In this document: positions 24,399 to 31,947 of the stretch, piece by piece
How the letters are laid out: the number at the start of each line of letters is the position of its first letter
Numbering within the stretch: the first letter of the stretch is position 1
Source of the DNA: Bacteroidota bacterium
GTDB lineage: Bacteria > Bacteroidota > Bacteroidia > Chitinophagales > Chitinophagaceae
NCBI GenBank assembly: GCA_023411775.1
Contig: JAEYOL010000052.1
Coordinates: 1 to 37,895, forward strand
Length of the DNA stretch: 37,895 bases
Direction of reading: 5' to 3'
Translations under genes and position numbers: made by a program
The notes under the pieces: model-generated
Told to the model about the DNA's origin: nothing
Seen by the model: only the letters and a program-made list of their open reading frames with translations
Databases searched by the model: none

Positions 24399-25505
24399 TT
24401 AGTTGACGTGTTCTTTGATCATTTGAATAAAGTCGTCAAACAAATAGCGGCTATCGTGCGGACCCGGTGTTGCTTCGGGGTGGTATTGGACCGAAAATGC
24501 GGGTTTGCCTTTAACCCTGATCCCTTCGATCGACTGGTCATTCAGGTTTACGTGCGTCACTTCAATATGATCGGCCTTTTTTACAGCTTCGGGATCCACA
24601 CCAAACCCATGATTTTGCGTCGTAATCTCCGAGCGTCCTGTCACCAGGTTTTTTACAGGGTGATTCAGCCCCCTGTGGCCGTGATGCATTTTGAATGTGG
24701 GGATATCATTTGCCAGCGCCAGCAACTGGTGACCCAGGCAAATGCCAAATACAGGTTTCTCTTCTTTTAATATTTGTTTCAGGGAATTGACCGCATAATC
24801 CATGGGGGCAGGATCGCCCGGACCATTGGAGATAAAATAGCCATGCGGTTCGAATTTCTTTACTTCCTCCAGCGGAGTTTTAGCTGGAAATACTTTTACA
24901 TAAGCCCCCCGCTCAACCATGCAGTTGAGAATATTTTTCTTCACGCCATAGTCCATGACCGCAATACGGATCTGGGATTGTTTATCACCCAGCTCATAGG
25001 TTTCATTGGTACTAACCTGTGAAGCCAGTTCGAGCCCATCCATGCTCGGAACATCCTTAAGCTTTTTCTTCAGGACTTCAATATCTGTTGTCTCAGAAGA
25101 TATGATACAGTTCATCGCGCCCCGGGTGCGGATATGCGCCACAAGTGAGCGGGTGTCTACATCCGCAATCGAAACAATATTGTGTTTTTTCAGGTAATCC
25201 TCGAGCGAGCCCTGGGCTGTCTTCCTGGAGTACTGATCCTCCAGGTTCCGCCCGATCAGGCCTTTGATCTTCACGCTATCGGACTCGATCTCGTTGTCTT
25301 TCACACCATAGTTACCCACGTGCACCACGTTCATTATAAGCACCTGCCCAAAATAACTGGGATCAGTAAAAACTTCCTGGTAGCCGGTCATACCGGTGTT
25401 AAAACAAATCTCACCGGTGGTAGTTCCTATAGCTCCAAAAGATTTACCATAACAAACAGTTCCATCCTGCAAAACCAGAACTGCGGCGGGGCGGGTAGTA
25501 GACAT
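24399..25505 (-). CDS. carA: Carbamoyl-phosphate synthase small subunit
   Basis: Glutaminase subunit that passes ammonia to CarB for carbamoyl phosphate, the precursor of arginine and pyrimidines. 368 residues. The N-terminal CPSase_sm_chain domain (G-E-I-C-F-N-T-G-M-T-G-Y-Q-E) is followed by a class I glutamine amidotransferase domain with the nucleophile Cys256 in G-I-C-L-G-H-Q and the His/Glu pair in Y-H-P-E-A. carB is not adjacent on either side. A TACTTTTG box (minus strand, 25550-25543) lies about 38 bases before the ATG. Confidence 0.97.
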   Translation of the reverse strand: MSTTRPAAVLVLQDGTVCYGKSFGAIGTTTGEICFNTGMTGYQEVFTDPSYFGQVLIMNVVHVGNYGVKDNEIESDSVKIKGLIGRNLEDQYSRKTAQGSLEDYLKKHNIVSIADVDTRSLVAHIRTRGAMNCIISSETTDIEVLKKKLKDVPSMDGLELASQVSTNETYELGDKQSQIRIAVMDYGVKKNILNCMVERGAYVKVFPAKTPLEEVKKFEPHGYFISNGPGDPAPMDYAVNSLKQILKEEKPVFGICLGHQLLALANDIPTFKMHHGHRGLNHPVKNLVTGRSEITTQNHGFGVDPEAVKKADHIEVTHVNLNDQSIEGIRVKGKPAFSVQYHPEATPGPHDSRYLFDDFIQMIKEHVN

Positions 25506-25542
25506 AGTCTGAAAAATCTGCGCTTTTTAAAAACAAATTGCG

Positions 25543-25550
25543 CAAAAGTA
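25543..25550 (-). promoter_or_regulatory. Candidate -7 box of carA
   Basis: The minus strand reads TACTTTTG, a perfect TAnnTTTG match, implying a leader of about 30 bases. No exact -33 TTTG was found. Confidence 0.4.
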
Positions 25551-25607
25551 GCAGGAAATCGAGAAATGAGAGGGATTATTTTGTTAACAGTTATTCACAG
25601 TATCTAC

Positions 25608-25665
25608 AAGTAACCAGCCTGGAAGGCGGCAAGCCGGGAAGCATTGATTTACATTTTGATCCTTG
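25608..25665. repeat. 58-bp direct repeat, copy A
   Basis: Begins AAGTAACCAGCC and ends TTTTGATCCTTG. It is identical to copy B (25888-25945) except at two positions (25620 and 25630), exactly 280 bases apart. It contains the G-rich core found after cphA. On the minus strand it provides the stop codon of the truncated lipoprotein reading frame. Confidence 0.92.
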
Positions 25666-25924
25666 GGATATTACCCTGGCGGCTGAATTCCAGCTTGCTG
25701 CCATTGTCAAGGTACACATGATAATAGGTCTTGAGATCATCAAGTTCATTTACAACCTGCAGGATTTGCTTTCCGGGGTAGTGAGTGGTTACAAAGCCAC
25801 TGGCATTGACGGGCAGATCATCCTCCTGCACAAATTTTTCCTTGTCGCAGGATCCAAGCAGAAAAGCGGAGAGTGTCATAAGAAGAAAAGTAACCAGCCG
25901 GGAAGGCGGTAAGCCGGGAAGCAT
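25649..25924 (-). pseudogene. Truncated, partly rebuilt copy of the PepSY-like lipoprotein gene
   Basis: 91 residues. The middle 74 or so are nearly identical (about six differences) to the first half of the protein encoded at 25989-26417. The original start (M-K-K-I) and the whole second half are missing. Both ends of the frame come from the flanking 58-bp repeats: the ATG is in copy B and the TAA is in copy A. The new N terminus M-L-P-G-L-P-P-S-R-L-V-T runs into F-L-L-M-T-L-S-A-F-L-L-G-S-C, which still has a basic n-region, hydrophobic core and lipobox Cys. A short lipoprotein could therefore be made. I call it a pseudogene because the duplicate lacks half of the conserved protein. Confidence 0.75.
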
Positions 25925-25945
25925 TGATTTACATTTTGATCCTTG
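25888..25945. repeat. 58-bp direct repeat, copy B
   Basis: Second copy of the repeat at 25608-25665. Just after it, CTTACCGTCTT (25954-25964) can pair with AAGGCGGTAAG inside the repeat with one mismatch. Copy B with this tail therefore looks like the complete hairpin-forming element, and copy A lacks the second arm. Confidence 0.9.
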
Positions 25946-25988
25946 CTAAACGCCTTACCGTCTTACCAGCAAAAAAACAACTATGTAT

Positions 25989-26417
25989 TTAGCCTTTCAC
26001 CCGCAAAAAATTCCCATTCTTATCAAACTCCAAAGCCACGCCAGAGGAGAGTTTGATCTCCTGGATAGCATCCTCACGTTCCCAGCCACGGATATACTCA
26101 CCATTATAATTCGCAGTTACATAGTCGAGGATCAGAACAGGTATCACAGTTGAAGGAATGGCTTCTGTGCCTTCGATCTTCCTGATATTACCCTGCCGGC
26201 TGAATTCCAGCTTGCTGCCATTGTCGAGGTAAACATGAAAGTAAGTTTTGAGATCATCAAGTTCTTTTACAACCTGCAGGATTTGTTTTCCGGGATAGTG
26301 AGTGGTTACAAAGCCACTGGCATTGGCAGGCAGATCATCCTCCTGCACAACCTTTTCCTTATCGCAGGATACAAGCAGAAAAGCGGAAAGTGTCATAAGA
26401 AGAAAAATTTTTTTCAT
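25989..26417 (-). CDS. PepSY-like lipoprotein
   Basis: 142 residues. A lipoprotein signal (M-K-K-I-F-L-L-M-T-L-S-A-F-L-L-V-S-C, Cys18) is followed by two related halves. G-F-V-T-T-H-Y-P-G-K-Q-I-L-Q-V-V with V-Y-L-D-N-G-S-K-L-E-F is mirrored by D-Y-V-T-A-N-Y-N-G-E-Y-I with S-G-V-A-L-E-F-D-K-N-G-N. This twofold layout matches the PepSY-like putative periplasmic proteins (DUF2874 type) of Bacteroidetes, whose function is unknown. It lies 87 bases downstream of the STN protein gene. It has an 8-bp inverted repeat and a TAGGGGTA motif before it, so it may be a target of the neighbouring ECF sigma factor. Confidence 0.75.
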   Translation of the reverse strand: MKKIFLLMTLSAFLLVSCDKEKVVQEDDLPANASGFVTTHYPGKQILQVVKELDDLKTYFHVYLDNGSKLEFSRQGNIRKIEGTEAIPSTVIPVLILDYVTANYNGEYIRGWEREDAIQEIKLSSGVALEFDKNGNFLRVKG

Positions 26418-26434
26418 AACATAAAATTTTTAAT

Positions 26435-26455
26435 GATTGTCTGTTAAAGACAATC
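26435..26455. repeat. Perfect inverted repeat before the lipoprotein gene
   Basis: GATTGTCT (26435-26442), five-base centre GTTAA, AGACAATC (26448-26455). It ends 17 bases before the ATG at 26417 on the minus strand. No T-run follows, so an operator or a leader hairpin is more likely than a terminator. Confidence 0.7.
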
Positions 26456-26466
26456 CGCTTCCTACA

Positions 26467-26474
26467 TACCCCTA
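26467..26474 (-). promoter_or_regulatory. TAGGGGTA motif, lipoprotein copy
   Basis: The minus strand reads AAG-TAGGGGTA-TGT, about 50 bases before the lipoprotein ATG. The same 8-mer precedes the sigma-factor gene at 29985-29978. This is a candidate promoter element for the ECF sigma factor. Confidence 0.35.
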
Positions 26475-26504
26475 CTTAAACCTGAGAAGAAAAAGTTAAG
26501 GCAA

Positions 26505-28325
26505 TTAAAAAATGCTTATCCCCGCATTCCAGCCAAACCAGCCTCTTAGTTTAGCGCTGCCCAAACTAAAGCTATGGTAAGATCGAGGTAACACATCGTA
26601 TTTGTAGCCCGCTATTGGAGTTGGCTGATCGGTGTAGTAAACCGCCAGGGAAGGCCCGCCAAACAGCGCGAAGCGTTGGCCTAATTTGATATTGAGCTGC
26701 AGGTGTAGTTTGTTCATCAGGTTGAGATGATCCCAACTGCCGAGGTATAAATATTGCGAGGTGAGTTCCGGGTTGAGCGATAACCATCGCGCCAATCCCC
26801 ATTCGGTTCCCAGGCCGTATCCGAATGTGTAAAGTTTTGCATCTTCCTTGTCAACATTCATTCCTGCCATCAATATGCTATAAAGTCTGCGGCTTCCGGT
26901 TTTAAAGGCAATATTGGCATCTACCGACTCAGTAGTATACATGGCGAGTTTATGATAGCCCTTCATTACCACATTGATCAGTCCAATACTGTATCCGTCT
27001 GATGTATCAGAGATATTGATCAGGCCGATCTGCACACCCTTTAATTTTTTTGCATAGTTAAAGACACCGCCCACCTGCAGGCCCTTTACTTCCCCACCAC
27101 CAATGTTGGCAACGCCTGCAATCTGAACGGTATTTGAATTCCGGTTCTGGTAATTAAATACACCGGCAGCCTGCACGCCATTCATTGTTCCAGCGTTAAT
27201 ATTGGAAACACCCGCAATTTGCATCCCCGCAAAATTTCCCTTCACATAGTTGTTTATGCCTGCCGCCTGAACACCTTTTACATGTTTCAGGCTGGTGTTG
27301 TGCAAACCACCTAACTGTAAACCGGTCACCGAACCACCCGTGATATTGAAAAGACCTGCGGCCTGTACATATTTTACATCTTTTTTATTGAGGTTAAATA
27401 ACCCACCGAGCTCTATGCCATTAACTCCTGCTGTGTAACCACCAAGCAGGTTGAATGAGAAATTATTGACCACCTGGCCACTCATATTACCCTGGCTGCT
27501 CACACCAGGTATAACGGAAAATTGGAAAGGCTTTTCCGTAAAGAATTTCTTCATATTCAGGCTGCCAATCTTTTGCTTTGCCGAAATCAGGAACCTGCCA
27601 AAACCTGTTTGTTCAATTTCGTCAACAGTATTACTGTCTAAACTCACCGTATCGGCGTTAACGAAAGTAGTATCGGCCAGTTCAAAACTGTTTGGCGTAG
27701 ATACTATAGCCTTGTCCAAAACCGGTACGATCGCGATGACCAGTTGCAGGTCGTATTTCTGAGGTACACTGACAGTTGTATCTTCAAAAGCGTCTTTACT
27801 AACGGCGAGAGAAGTGGTTTTGTATTTATCCTTAAGCCGGATATTGAAATTTCCATTCGCATCCGTAAGTGTAGAAGTAAGATATGCCGTCTCATAGATG
27901 CTGACATCACTCAGGCGTTCACCAGTTTCGCTATTGACCACATAACCTGAAATGGTATAAGACTTATCCTTAGCGGGAGACGATTTTGTAACGGATGTCA
28001 ATTGCAGGCTTATTCTCCGGAGGATGACATAGTTTCCGCTCTCCTTATATTCATACCCGCCATTAAACAGCTGATTTAGGACATGCCTGACGGTCTGGCC
28101 CTGTATATTCATGGTGACCAGGCTGTCCCGCTTTACAATGCTGCTGTTGTAGGAAAAACTAAATCCCGCCTGGTTACTGATGATCGCCAGCACATCGTCG
28201 AGTCTTTGCTCCCTGACTGAAATATTTATTCTCTTATCGAGGATTCGCTGCGCGTCGGCGCTGTTGCTACAACAGACAAATAACCCAATTACGAATGCGA
28301 CTAATATACTATTCCTTTTTACCAT
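26505..28325 (-). CDS. STN / carboxypeptidase-regulatory outer-membrane protein with 16-residue repeats
   Basis: 606 residues in four parts. A signal peptide (about 1-26) and an STN (secretin/TonB N-terminus) domain (about 27-105) resemble those of TonB receptors that signal to FecR. A carboxypeptidase-D regulatory-like domain follows (about 122-190). Residues 285-444 hold about nine tandem 16-residue repeats of the type V-x-G-h-Q-x-A-G-h-x-N (for example V-K-G-V-Q-A-A-G-I-N-N-Y at 349), like LA_2272-type surface repeats and probably a beta-solenoid. A C-terminal part of about 160 residues ends in Phe, as in outer-membrane barrels. It lacks a TonB plug and a full 22-strand barrel. It occupies the receptor position in the sigma-FecR operon, 15 bases after fecR. 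Confidence 0.8.
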   Translation of the reverse strand: MVKRNSILVAFVIGLFVCCSNSADAQRILDKRINISVREQRLDDVLAIISNQAGFSFSYNSSIVKRDSLVTMNIQGQTVRHVLNQLFNGGYEYKESGNYVILRRISLQLTSVTKSSPAKDKSYTISGYVVNSETGERLSDVSIYETAYLTSTLTDANGNFNIRLKDKYKTTSLAVSKDAFEDTTVSVPQKYDLQLVIAIVPVLDKAIVSTPNSFELADTTFVNADTVSLDSNTVDEIEQTGFGRFLISAKQKIGSLNMKKFFTEKPFQFSVIPGVSSQGNMSGQVVNNFSFNLLGGYTAGVNGIELGGLFNLNKKDVKYVQAAGLFNITGGSVTGLQLGGLHNTSLKHVKGVQAAGINNYVKGNFAGMQIAGVSNINAGTMNGVQAAGVFNYQNRNSNTVQIAGVANIGGGEVKGLQVGGVFNYAKKLKGVQIGLINISDTSDGYSIGLINVVMKGYHKLAMYTTESVDANIAFKTGSRRLYSILMAGMNVDKEDAKLYTFGYGLGTEWGLARWLSLNPELTSQYLYLGSWDHLNLMNKLHLQLNIKLGQRFALFGGPSLAVYYTDQPTPIAGYKYDVLPRSYHSFSLGSAKLRGWFGWNAGISIF

Positions 28326-28340
28326 AACCGTCCGTCTTGC

Positions 28341-29318
28341 CTAATACAAAATGATCTCTCCGTCGTTTTTTGAAACTTTTACCAGCAGCGTTTGGGCGAT
28401 AATGTCCAAAATTGTATCCAGTGATTCATCATCGAAAGTAACCGTCAGGGGAAGTTTGCGTATGGATTCGCGACCGATACGAATATCTACATCATAGGCT
28501 TCGTTGAGCTTCTCTACCAGTTTCCACAAAGGTGTATTGTCGCAGACAAAGGTTTTGCTCACATAATAGTTATAGAGCTTATCGTCTGAAATTTCTTTCA
28601 CCGCAACACTATCTTTTGTTGAAAAATGAGTTCGCTCGCCTGCTTCGAGTTCAATGGTGTGTCCATCTTTTGTCACCTGCACAATTCCTGTTTCAACGAT
28701 CACTTCGGTATATCCATCCTGGCTTTTCACGTTGAATGATGTGCCCACTACCTTCACCTCCACATCATTTACTTCGATGATAAAAGGCTTTTTCTTATTG
28801 GGCTTAATATTAAAGAACGCCTCACCCTGCAGTTTTACTTTCCTGGTTTTTTCCTTAAAAAACTCGGGATAGGTAATAACTGAATTTTTGTTGAGCGTTG
28901 CGACAGAACCGTCGGGTAGTGTATCTTTTTTCACATCATTCACCGAAGCGAATGTCAGGATTTCCGGATCACGTGTACCTTTGAATAAAAGGGTACTGGT
29001 AAACCAGGCCGCACCTGCCACCAGCAACACGCTGGCTGCGATACGCCACCAGCCAAAACTTCGAGGGGGACCACTTCCGGAATCCTTCTTTTTTATTCTC
29101 CGCTGAAATCTTTGCCAGGCCTTGGTTTCATCCACAGACACATGAACAGCCAGCTGTTCACTTTGCTCCCAGATCAATTGAAGCTGTTGAAAATATCTTC
29201 GATTCTCAGTGCTGGCCGCAATCCAGTCCTCTACCATCTCCTGCTCGGGTGGCGTTGCTTCTTCTGCCAGGTATTTTACCAGCAACTCATCCATCGTATG
29301 GTGCGTAAAGTTTTCCAA
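28341..29318 (-). CDS. fecR: FecR-family anti-sigma factor
   Basis: 325-residue single-pass inner-membrane regulator that holds an ECF sigma factor inactive until an outer-membrane partner signals. The N-terminal cytoplasmic part (1-88) has the usual D-E-L-L-V-K-Y-L-A-E-E-A-T-P-E-E-like opening. The transmembrane helix is about 90-110 (A-A-S-V-L-L-V-A-G-A-A-W). The FecR domain (about 120-225) contains L-P-D-G-S-V-A-T-L-N-K-N-S and G-T-S-F-N-V-K. A DUF4974-type C-terminal domain (about 255-325) probably docks to the STN domain of the partner. It lies 7 bases after the sigma gene and 15 before the STN gene. Confidence 0.95.
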   Translation of the reverse strand: MENFTHHTMDELLVKYLAEEATPPEQEMVEDWIAASTENRRYFQQLQLIWEQSEQLAVHVSVDETKAWQRFQRRIKKKDSGSGPPRSFGWWRIAASVLLVAGAAWFTSTLLFKGTRDPEILTFASVNDVKKDTLPDGSVATLNKNSVITYPEFFKEKTRKVKLQGEAFFNIKPNKKKPFIIEVNDVEVKVVGTSFNVKSQDGYTEVIVETGIVQVTKDGHTIELEAGERTHFSTKDSVAVKEISDDKLYNYYVSKTFVCDNTPLWKLVEKLNEAYDVDIRIGRESIRKLPLTVTFDDESLDTILDIIAQTLLVKVSKNDGEIILY

Positions 29319-29325
29319 TATGCAG

Positions 29326-29943
29326 TTATAGGTTGAATAGTGATAAAATGATCAATGGTAAAAACTCCACCAGCTTCTGCCGCAGTAAACGAAGTGCTTT
29401 TCCCATCTGGTTTTCGATCGTCTTTACAGAAAGTCCCATCGTATCGGCGATCTCCTGGTATTTTAAACCTTCGTACCGGCTCATTTGGAATATGGTGCGG
29501 CACTGCTCGGGCAATTCGTTCATGGCAGCGTGAATATGCTCTTTCAATTCACCCTGCAATACCTTACCCGACGTGTTTTCAACCTTGTCGTTCGACTGGC
29601 GAACGACGTGCATGGCATGTGCCGATCTCACTTTTTTATGTTTGATATGATTGAGACAGTCGTGGTAAACAGCCTTATAGAGATAAGCCTTTTGCGAGGT
29701 CTCAATTTCCAGGAGCTCCCTTTTTTCCCATAGTTTATAAAATACATTCTGTACAATCTCTTCGCCCATGGCAGCATCCTTGAGTATGGTGATGGCATAG
29801 GCATGCAAGCCCCTGAAATGTGTTTTAAACAACTGTTCAAAGGCTGCCTCACCTCTTGGTGCCAATGACCTGACAATGGCGGTACTGCTTTGTTGCACTT
29901 TTCCGATCCTATGGTCTGCTAAAATATATCTATTCGCGGTCAA
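29326..29943 (-). CDS. ECF RNA polymerase sigma factor (FecI-like, Bacteroidetes type)
   Basis: Group IV sigma factor. Region 2 is around F-E-Q-L-F-K-T-H-F-R-G-L-H-A-Y-A to V-F-Y-K-L-W-E-K-R, and region 4 is around L-P-E-Q-C-R-T-I-F-Q-M-S-R-Y-E-G-L-K-Y-Q-E-I-A-D-T-M-G-L-S-V-K-T-I-E-N-Q-M. The frame as given starts with TTG at 29943 (205 residues). A GTG at codon 16 would also work, and no ATG precedes region 2, so the N terminus is uncertain. FecR follows 7 bases later. A TAGGGGTA motif about 35 bases upstream may be its own target sequence. Confidence 0.93.
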   Translation of the reverse strand: MTANRYILADHRIGKVQQSSTAIVRSLAPRGEAAFEQLFKTHFRGLHAYAITILKDAAMGEEIVQNVFYKLWEKRELLEIETSQKAYLYKAVYHDCLNHIKHKKVRSAHAMHVVRQSNDKVENTSGKVLQGELKEHIHAAMNELPEQCRTIFQMSRYEGLKYQEIADTMGLSVKTIENQMGKALRLLRQKLVEFLPLIILSLFNL

Positions 29944-29977
29944 GAACGTTTATAAAAAGGACAACCGGCGGAGGGTT

Positions 29978-29985
29978 TACCCCTA
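29978..29985 (-). promoter_or_regulatory. TAGGGGTA motif, sigma-operon copy
   Basis: The minus strand reads GAA-TAGGGGTA-AAC, about 35 bases before the TTG start of the sigma gene. It is identical to the 8-mer before the lipoprotein gene, consistent with autoregulation. The remaining gap to 30154 is A/T-rich with partial repeats of GGATTTAGGAATT and no gene that I can see. Confidence 0.35.
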
Positions 29986-30154
29986 TTCAGTTGGATTTTT
30001 GGGGGATTAGGAATTTGGATTTAGGAATTAGGTTTAAAGATTTGCGGCCGGGATCGTGATTTGAGTTATTATCTTAATCGTTAGGTACTCTATTTCAAAT
30101 AGAAACTATTGACCGCCTGACACCCCCAAATCATAAATTCCAAACCCCCAATTC

Positions 30155-31711
30155 CTAGGATCCATCCCCTCCCCGTCTCCTCTTATATCGTTCCCTGATC
30201 ACATCCTGTACATTCACATGATTGATCTTACTTTCCAGCCAGGAGATCACGTCGAGGTACGCGAATGCCCGACGCTCCAGGGGATTGTTCTCGTATTTTT
30301 TGAGTTTGTGCAGTAGTTTTTCAAATTCCGGCTTCAGCGCATGGGCACCTACATGAAAAGACCTGCGGAGGAAGGCAAACATCTCCTCTTCTACTTTACT
30401 CAGGCTTTCCATTTTTGACATATAGCGATACACCGATTTGATCAGGTATTCCAGCAGGTCAAAATTTCCCAGCTCATAATGGGCGATCAGGTGTAGCAGC
30501 CGTGCATAACACTGCAGGTCGCTGCGTAACCCGGATCGCTGGTTGATGATCCGGTTGAGGTAATCGATAGCCTTTTCATTATCGCCGCTTCCGAAATACA
30601 GGCAGGCGATCTTATAATAAAATACAAGCACCCGGTGGGTGTCGAGGTATAACCCGTACTGCTTGAGCATTTCCTCCAGGTGCGGCACCATCGCCAGGCC
30701 CTTGTTGAAGGTGCCCTGCAGGAAGTACAAATTGATACGGGCGGTATATAGATACTGGTAGACCAAAATACGGTTGTTGTCGTTCTGGGTTACCAGCTTG
30801 GTTCTTGCGAATTTTTCAAATTTCCGGATCGTATCCGCCAGCTTTTCATGGTTGAGCAGATCAAAATGCGCGCTGGCCAGGTTATGCAGCCCCTTGATAT
30901 AGCTCGCGGTTTCCACGCCGATCATATCGGGATGTTTCTCGAAGTGGTCCACCCAGCGCTGGCAGTAACGGTAATACTGCAAAAAATCGATCCGGATGAA
31001 GGCATACCAGCAATGGCTCTGGTAGAGATATAATTTTTCATAAAAGCCCTTCGCCTGCGCGGCTTCCGGGGGCAGACTTGTTTCAAAAAAAAGTTTTATG
31101 CTCTTTATATCATTTTCATTGCGGGCATGGCCATGCTGGATATACCAGCTATACAATTGCAGGGAAAGATTCGAGAGCTTATTGATCAACATTAAGGCAT
31201 GATTCACCTCGTTTGATTCCTGGCTCAGTTCCTCTGCCCGGTTTTGCATGCTCCGGGTGATATAAAGCGCTTCGATCTTTTTTTCAAAAAAAAGGGCCTG
31301 TTGCAGGTAGCTCACCTGGTTATGGTCACGCGCCATGTCCTTTAACCTGTCCAGCGCTCTCAGGCTTTGGAGGTATAGACCTTTATTATATAGTATCCGG
31401 GCATGGTCCATTTGTTCGTGCAGCCGGATGTCGATATTGGTCTCGTCTTTTATGATCCGGAGGCTTGAAAGAATTTGCCGGTAGAGCTGGGCCTTTAGGT
31501 TGGACAATTGCTGCTTGCTGATCGACTTGTTTTTTTTCAATAAAACAGCCTCGTCGTAATCGTACATTTTATCCAGTGCGTCAAAGAGTTGGATCGTTTT
31601 CAGGTTCTCGCTCGACGAGTTTCGCCTGACAAAAAGCTTAAAATTCCGCTTTTCAGACTTTTCCAGTGATTTTACCAGTTGAAAAAGGGCATCTGTCGAT
31701 CGGTTGGGCAT
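30155..31711 (-). CDS. Helical TPR-like protein of unknown function
   Basis: 518 residues, strongly helical, without signal peptide or membrane segment. Pairs of helices such as L-Y-N-K-G-L-Y-L-Q-S-L-R-A-L-D-R-L (about 110-126) and L-Y-F-G-S-G-D-N-E-K-A-I-D-Y-L-N-R-I-I (about 371-389) look like tetratricopeptide repeats, although most of the length is too diverged to count units. The C terminus is a basic tail (R-E-R-Y-K-R-R-R-G-G-D). Proteins of this kind are common in Bacteroidetes. I know of no assigned role, and a protein-protein scaffold is the most that can be inferred. It is divergent from leuA. Confidence 0.8.
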   Translation of the reverse strand: MPNRSTDALFQLVKSLEKSEKRNFKLFVRRNSSSENLKTIQLFDALDKMYDYDEAVLLKKNKSISKQQLSNLKAQLYRQILSSLRIIKDETNIDIRLHEQMDHARILYNKGLYLQSLRALDRLKDMARDHNQVSYLQQALFFEKKIEALYITRSMQNRAEELSQESNEVNHALMLINKLSNLSLQLYSWYIQHGHARNENDIKSIKLFFETSLPPEAAQAKGFYEKLYLYQSHCWYAFIRIDFLQYYRYCQRWVDHFEKHPDMIGVETASYIKGLHNLASAHFDLLNHEKLADTIRKFEKFARTKLVTQNDNNRILVYQYLYTARINLYFLQGTFNKGLAMVPHLEEMLKQYGLYLDTHRVLVFYYKIACLYFGSGDNEKAIDYLNRIINQRSGLRSDLQCYARLLHLIAHYELGNFDLLEYLIKSVYRYMSKMESLSKVEEEMFAFLRRSFHVGAHALKPEFEKLLHKLKKYENNPLERRAFAYLDVISWLESKINHVNVQDVIRERYKRRRGGDGS

Positions 31712-31754
31712 CGTAATTCGGCTGATTTAAAATCCTTTACTGTCAAGCATTCCA

Positions 31755-31885
31755 GGGGATTTCCCCCTATTTTGACCCTGTAAAACAGGGGCAATTTTGG
31801 TTTTCTCCACCGGGGCATCAGGTCTACCTTAGTGGAGCAGGTTTTCTTGGTTTTTTCATACAAACCCAGCCTGGTACCAACCAGG
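31755..31885. repeat. Group of inverted repeats between the TPR-like gene and leuA
   Basis: Within 131 bases there are four inverted repeats: GGGGATTTCCCC (31755-31766, arms of 5), CCCTGTAAAACAGGG (31776-31790, arms of 6), CTCCAC with GTGGAG (31805-31810 and 31832-31837, 21-base loop), and CCTGGTACCAACCAGG (31870-31885, arms of 6). None is followed by a good T-run. They may be operators for leuA or the divergent gene, or leader-RNA hairpins. No leader peptide rich in Leu codons was found here. Confidence 0.6.
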
Positions 31886-31947
31886 TTGATCCGGGTCATG
31901 CAAAAATAAGCTGCCTGCAATTTTATCACCCACAATATTTTATTAAT

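Noticed and set aside
25608..25945. The 58-bp repeats as ends of an insertion sequence
   Set aside because: No transposase lies between them, they are direct and not inverted, and the enclosed DNA is a copy of the neighbouring gene.
31870..31885. TGGTACCA before leuA as part of a T-box riboswitch
   Set aside because: The T-box core (AGGGUGGNACCGCG) is absent, there is no terminator after it, and the palindrome alone explains the resemblance.
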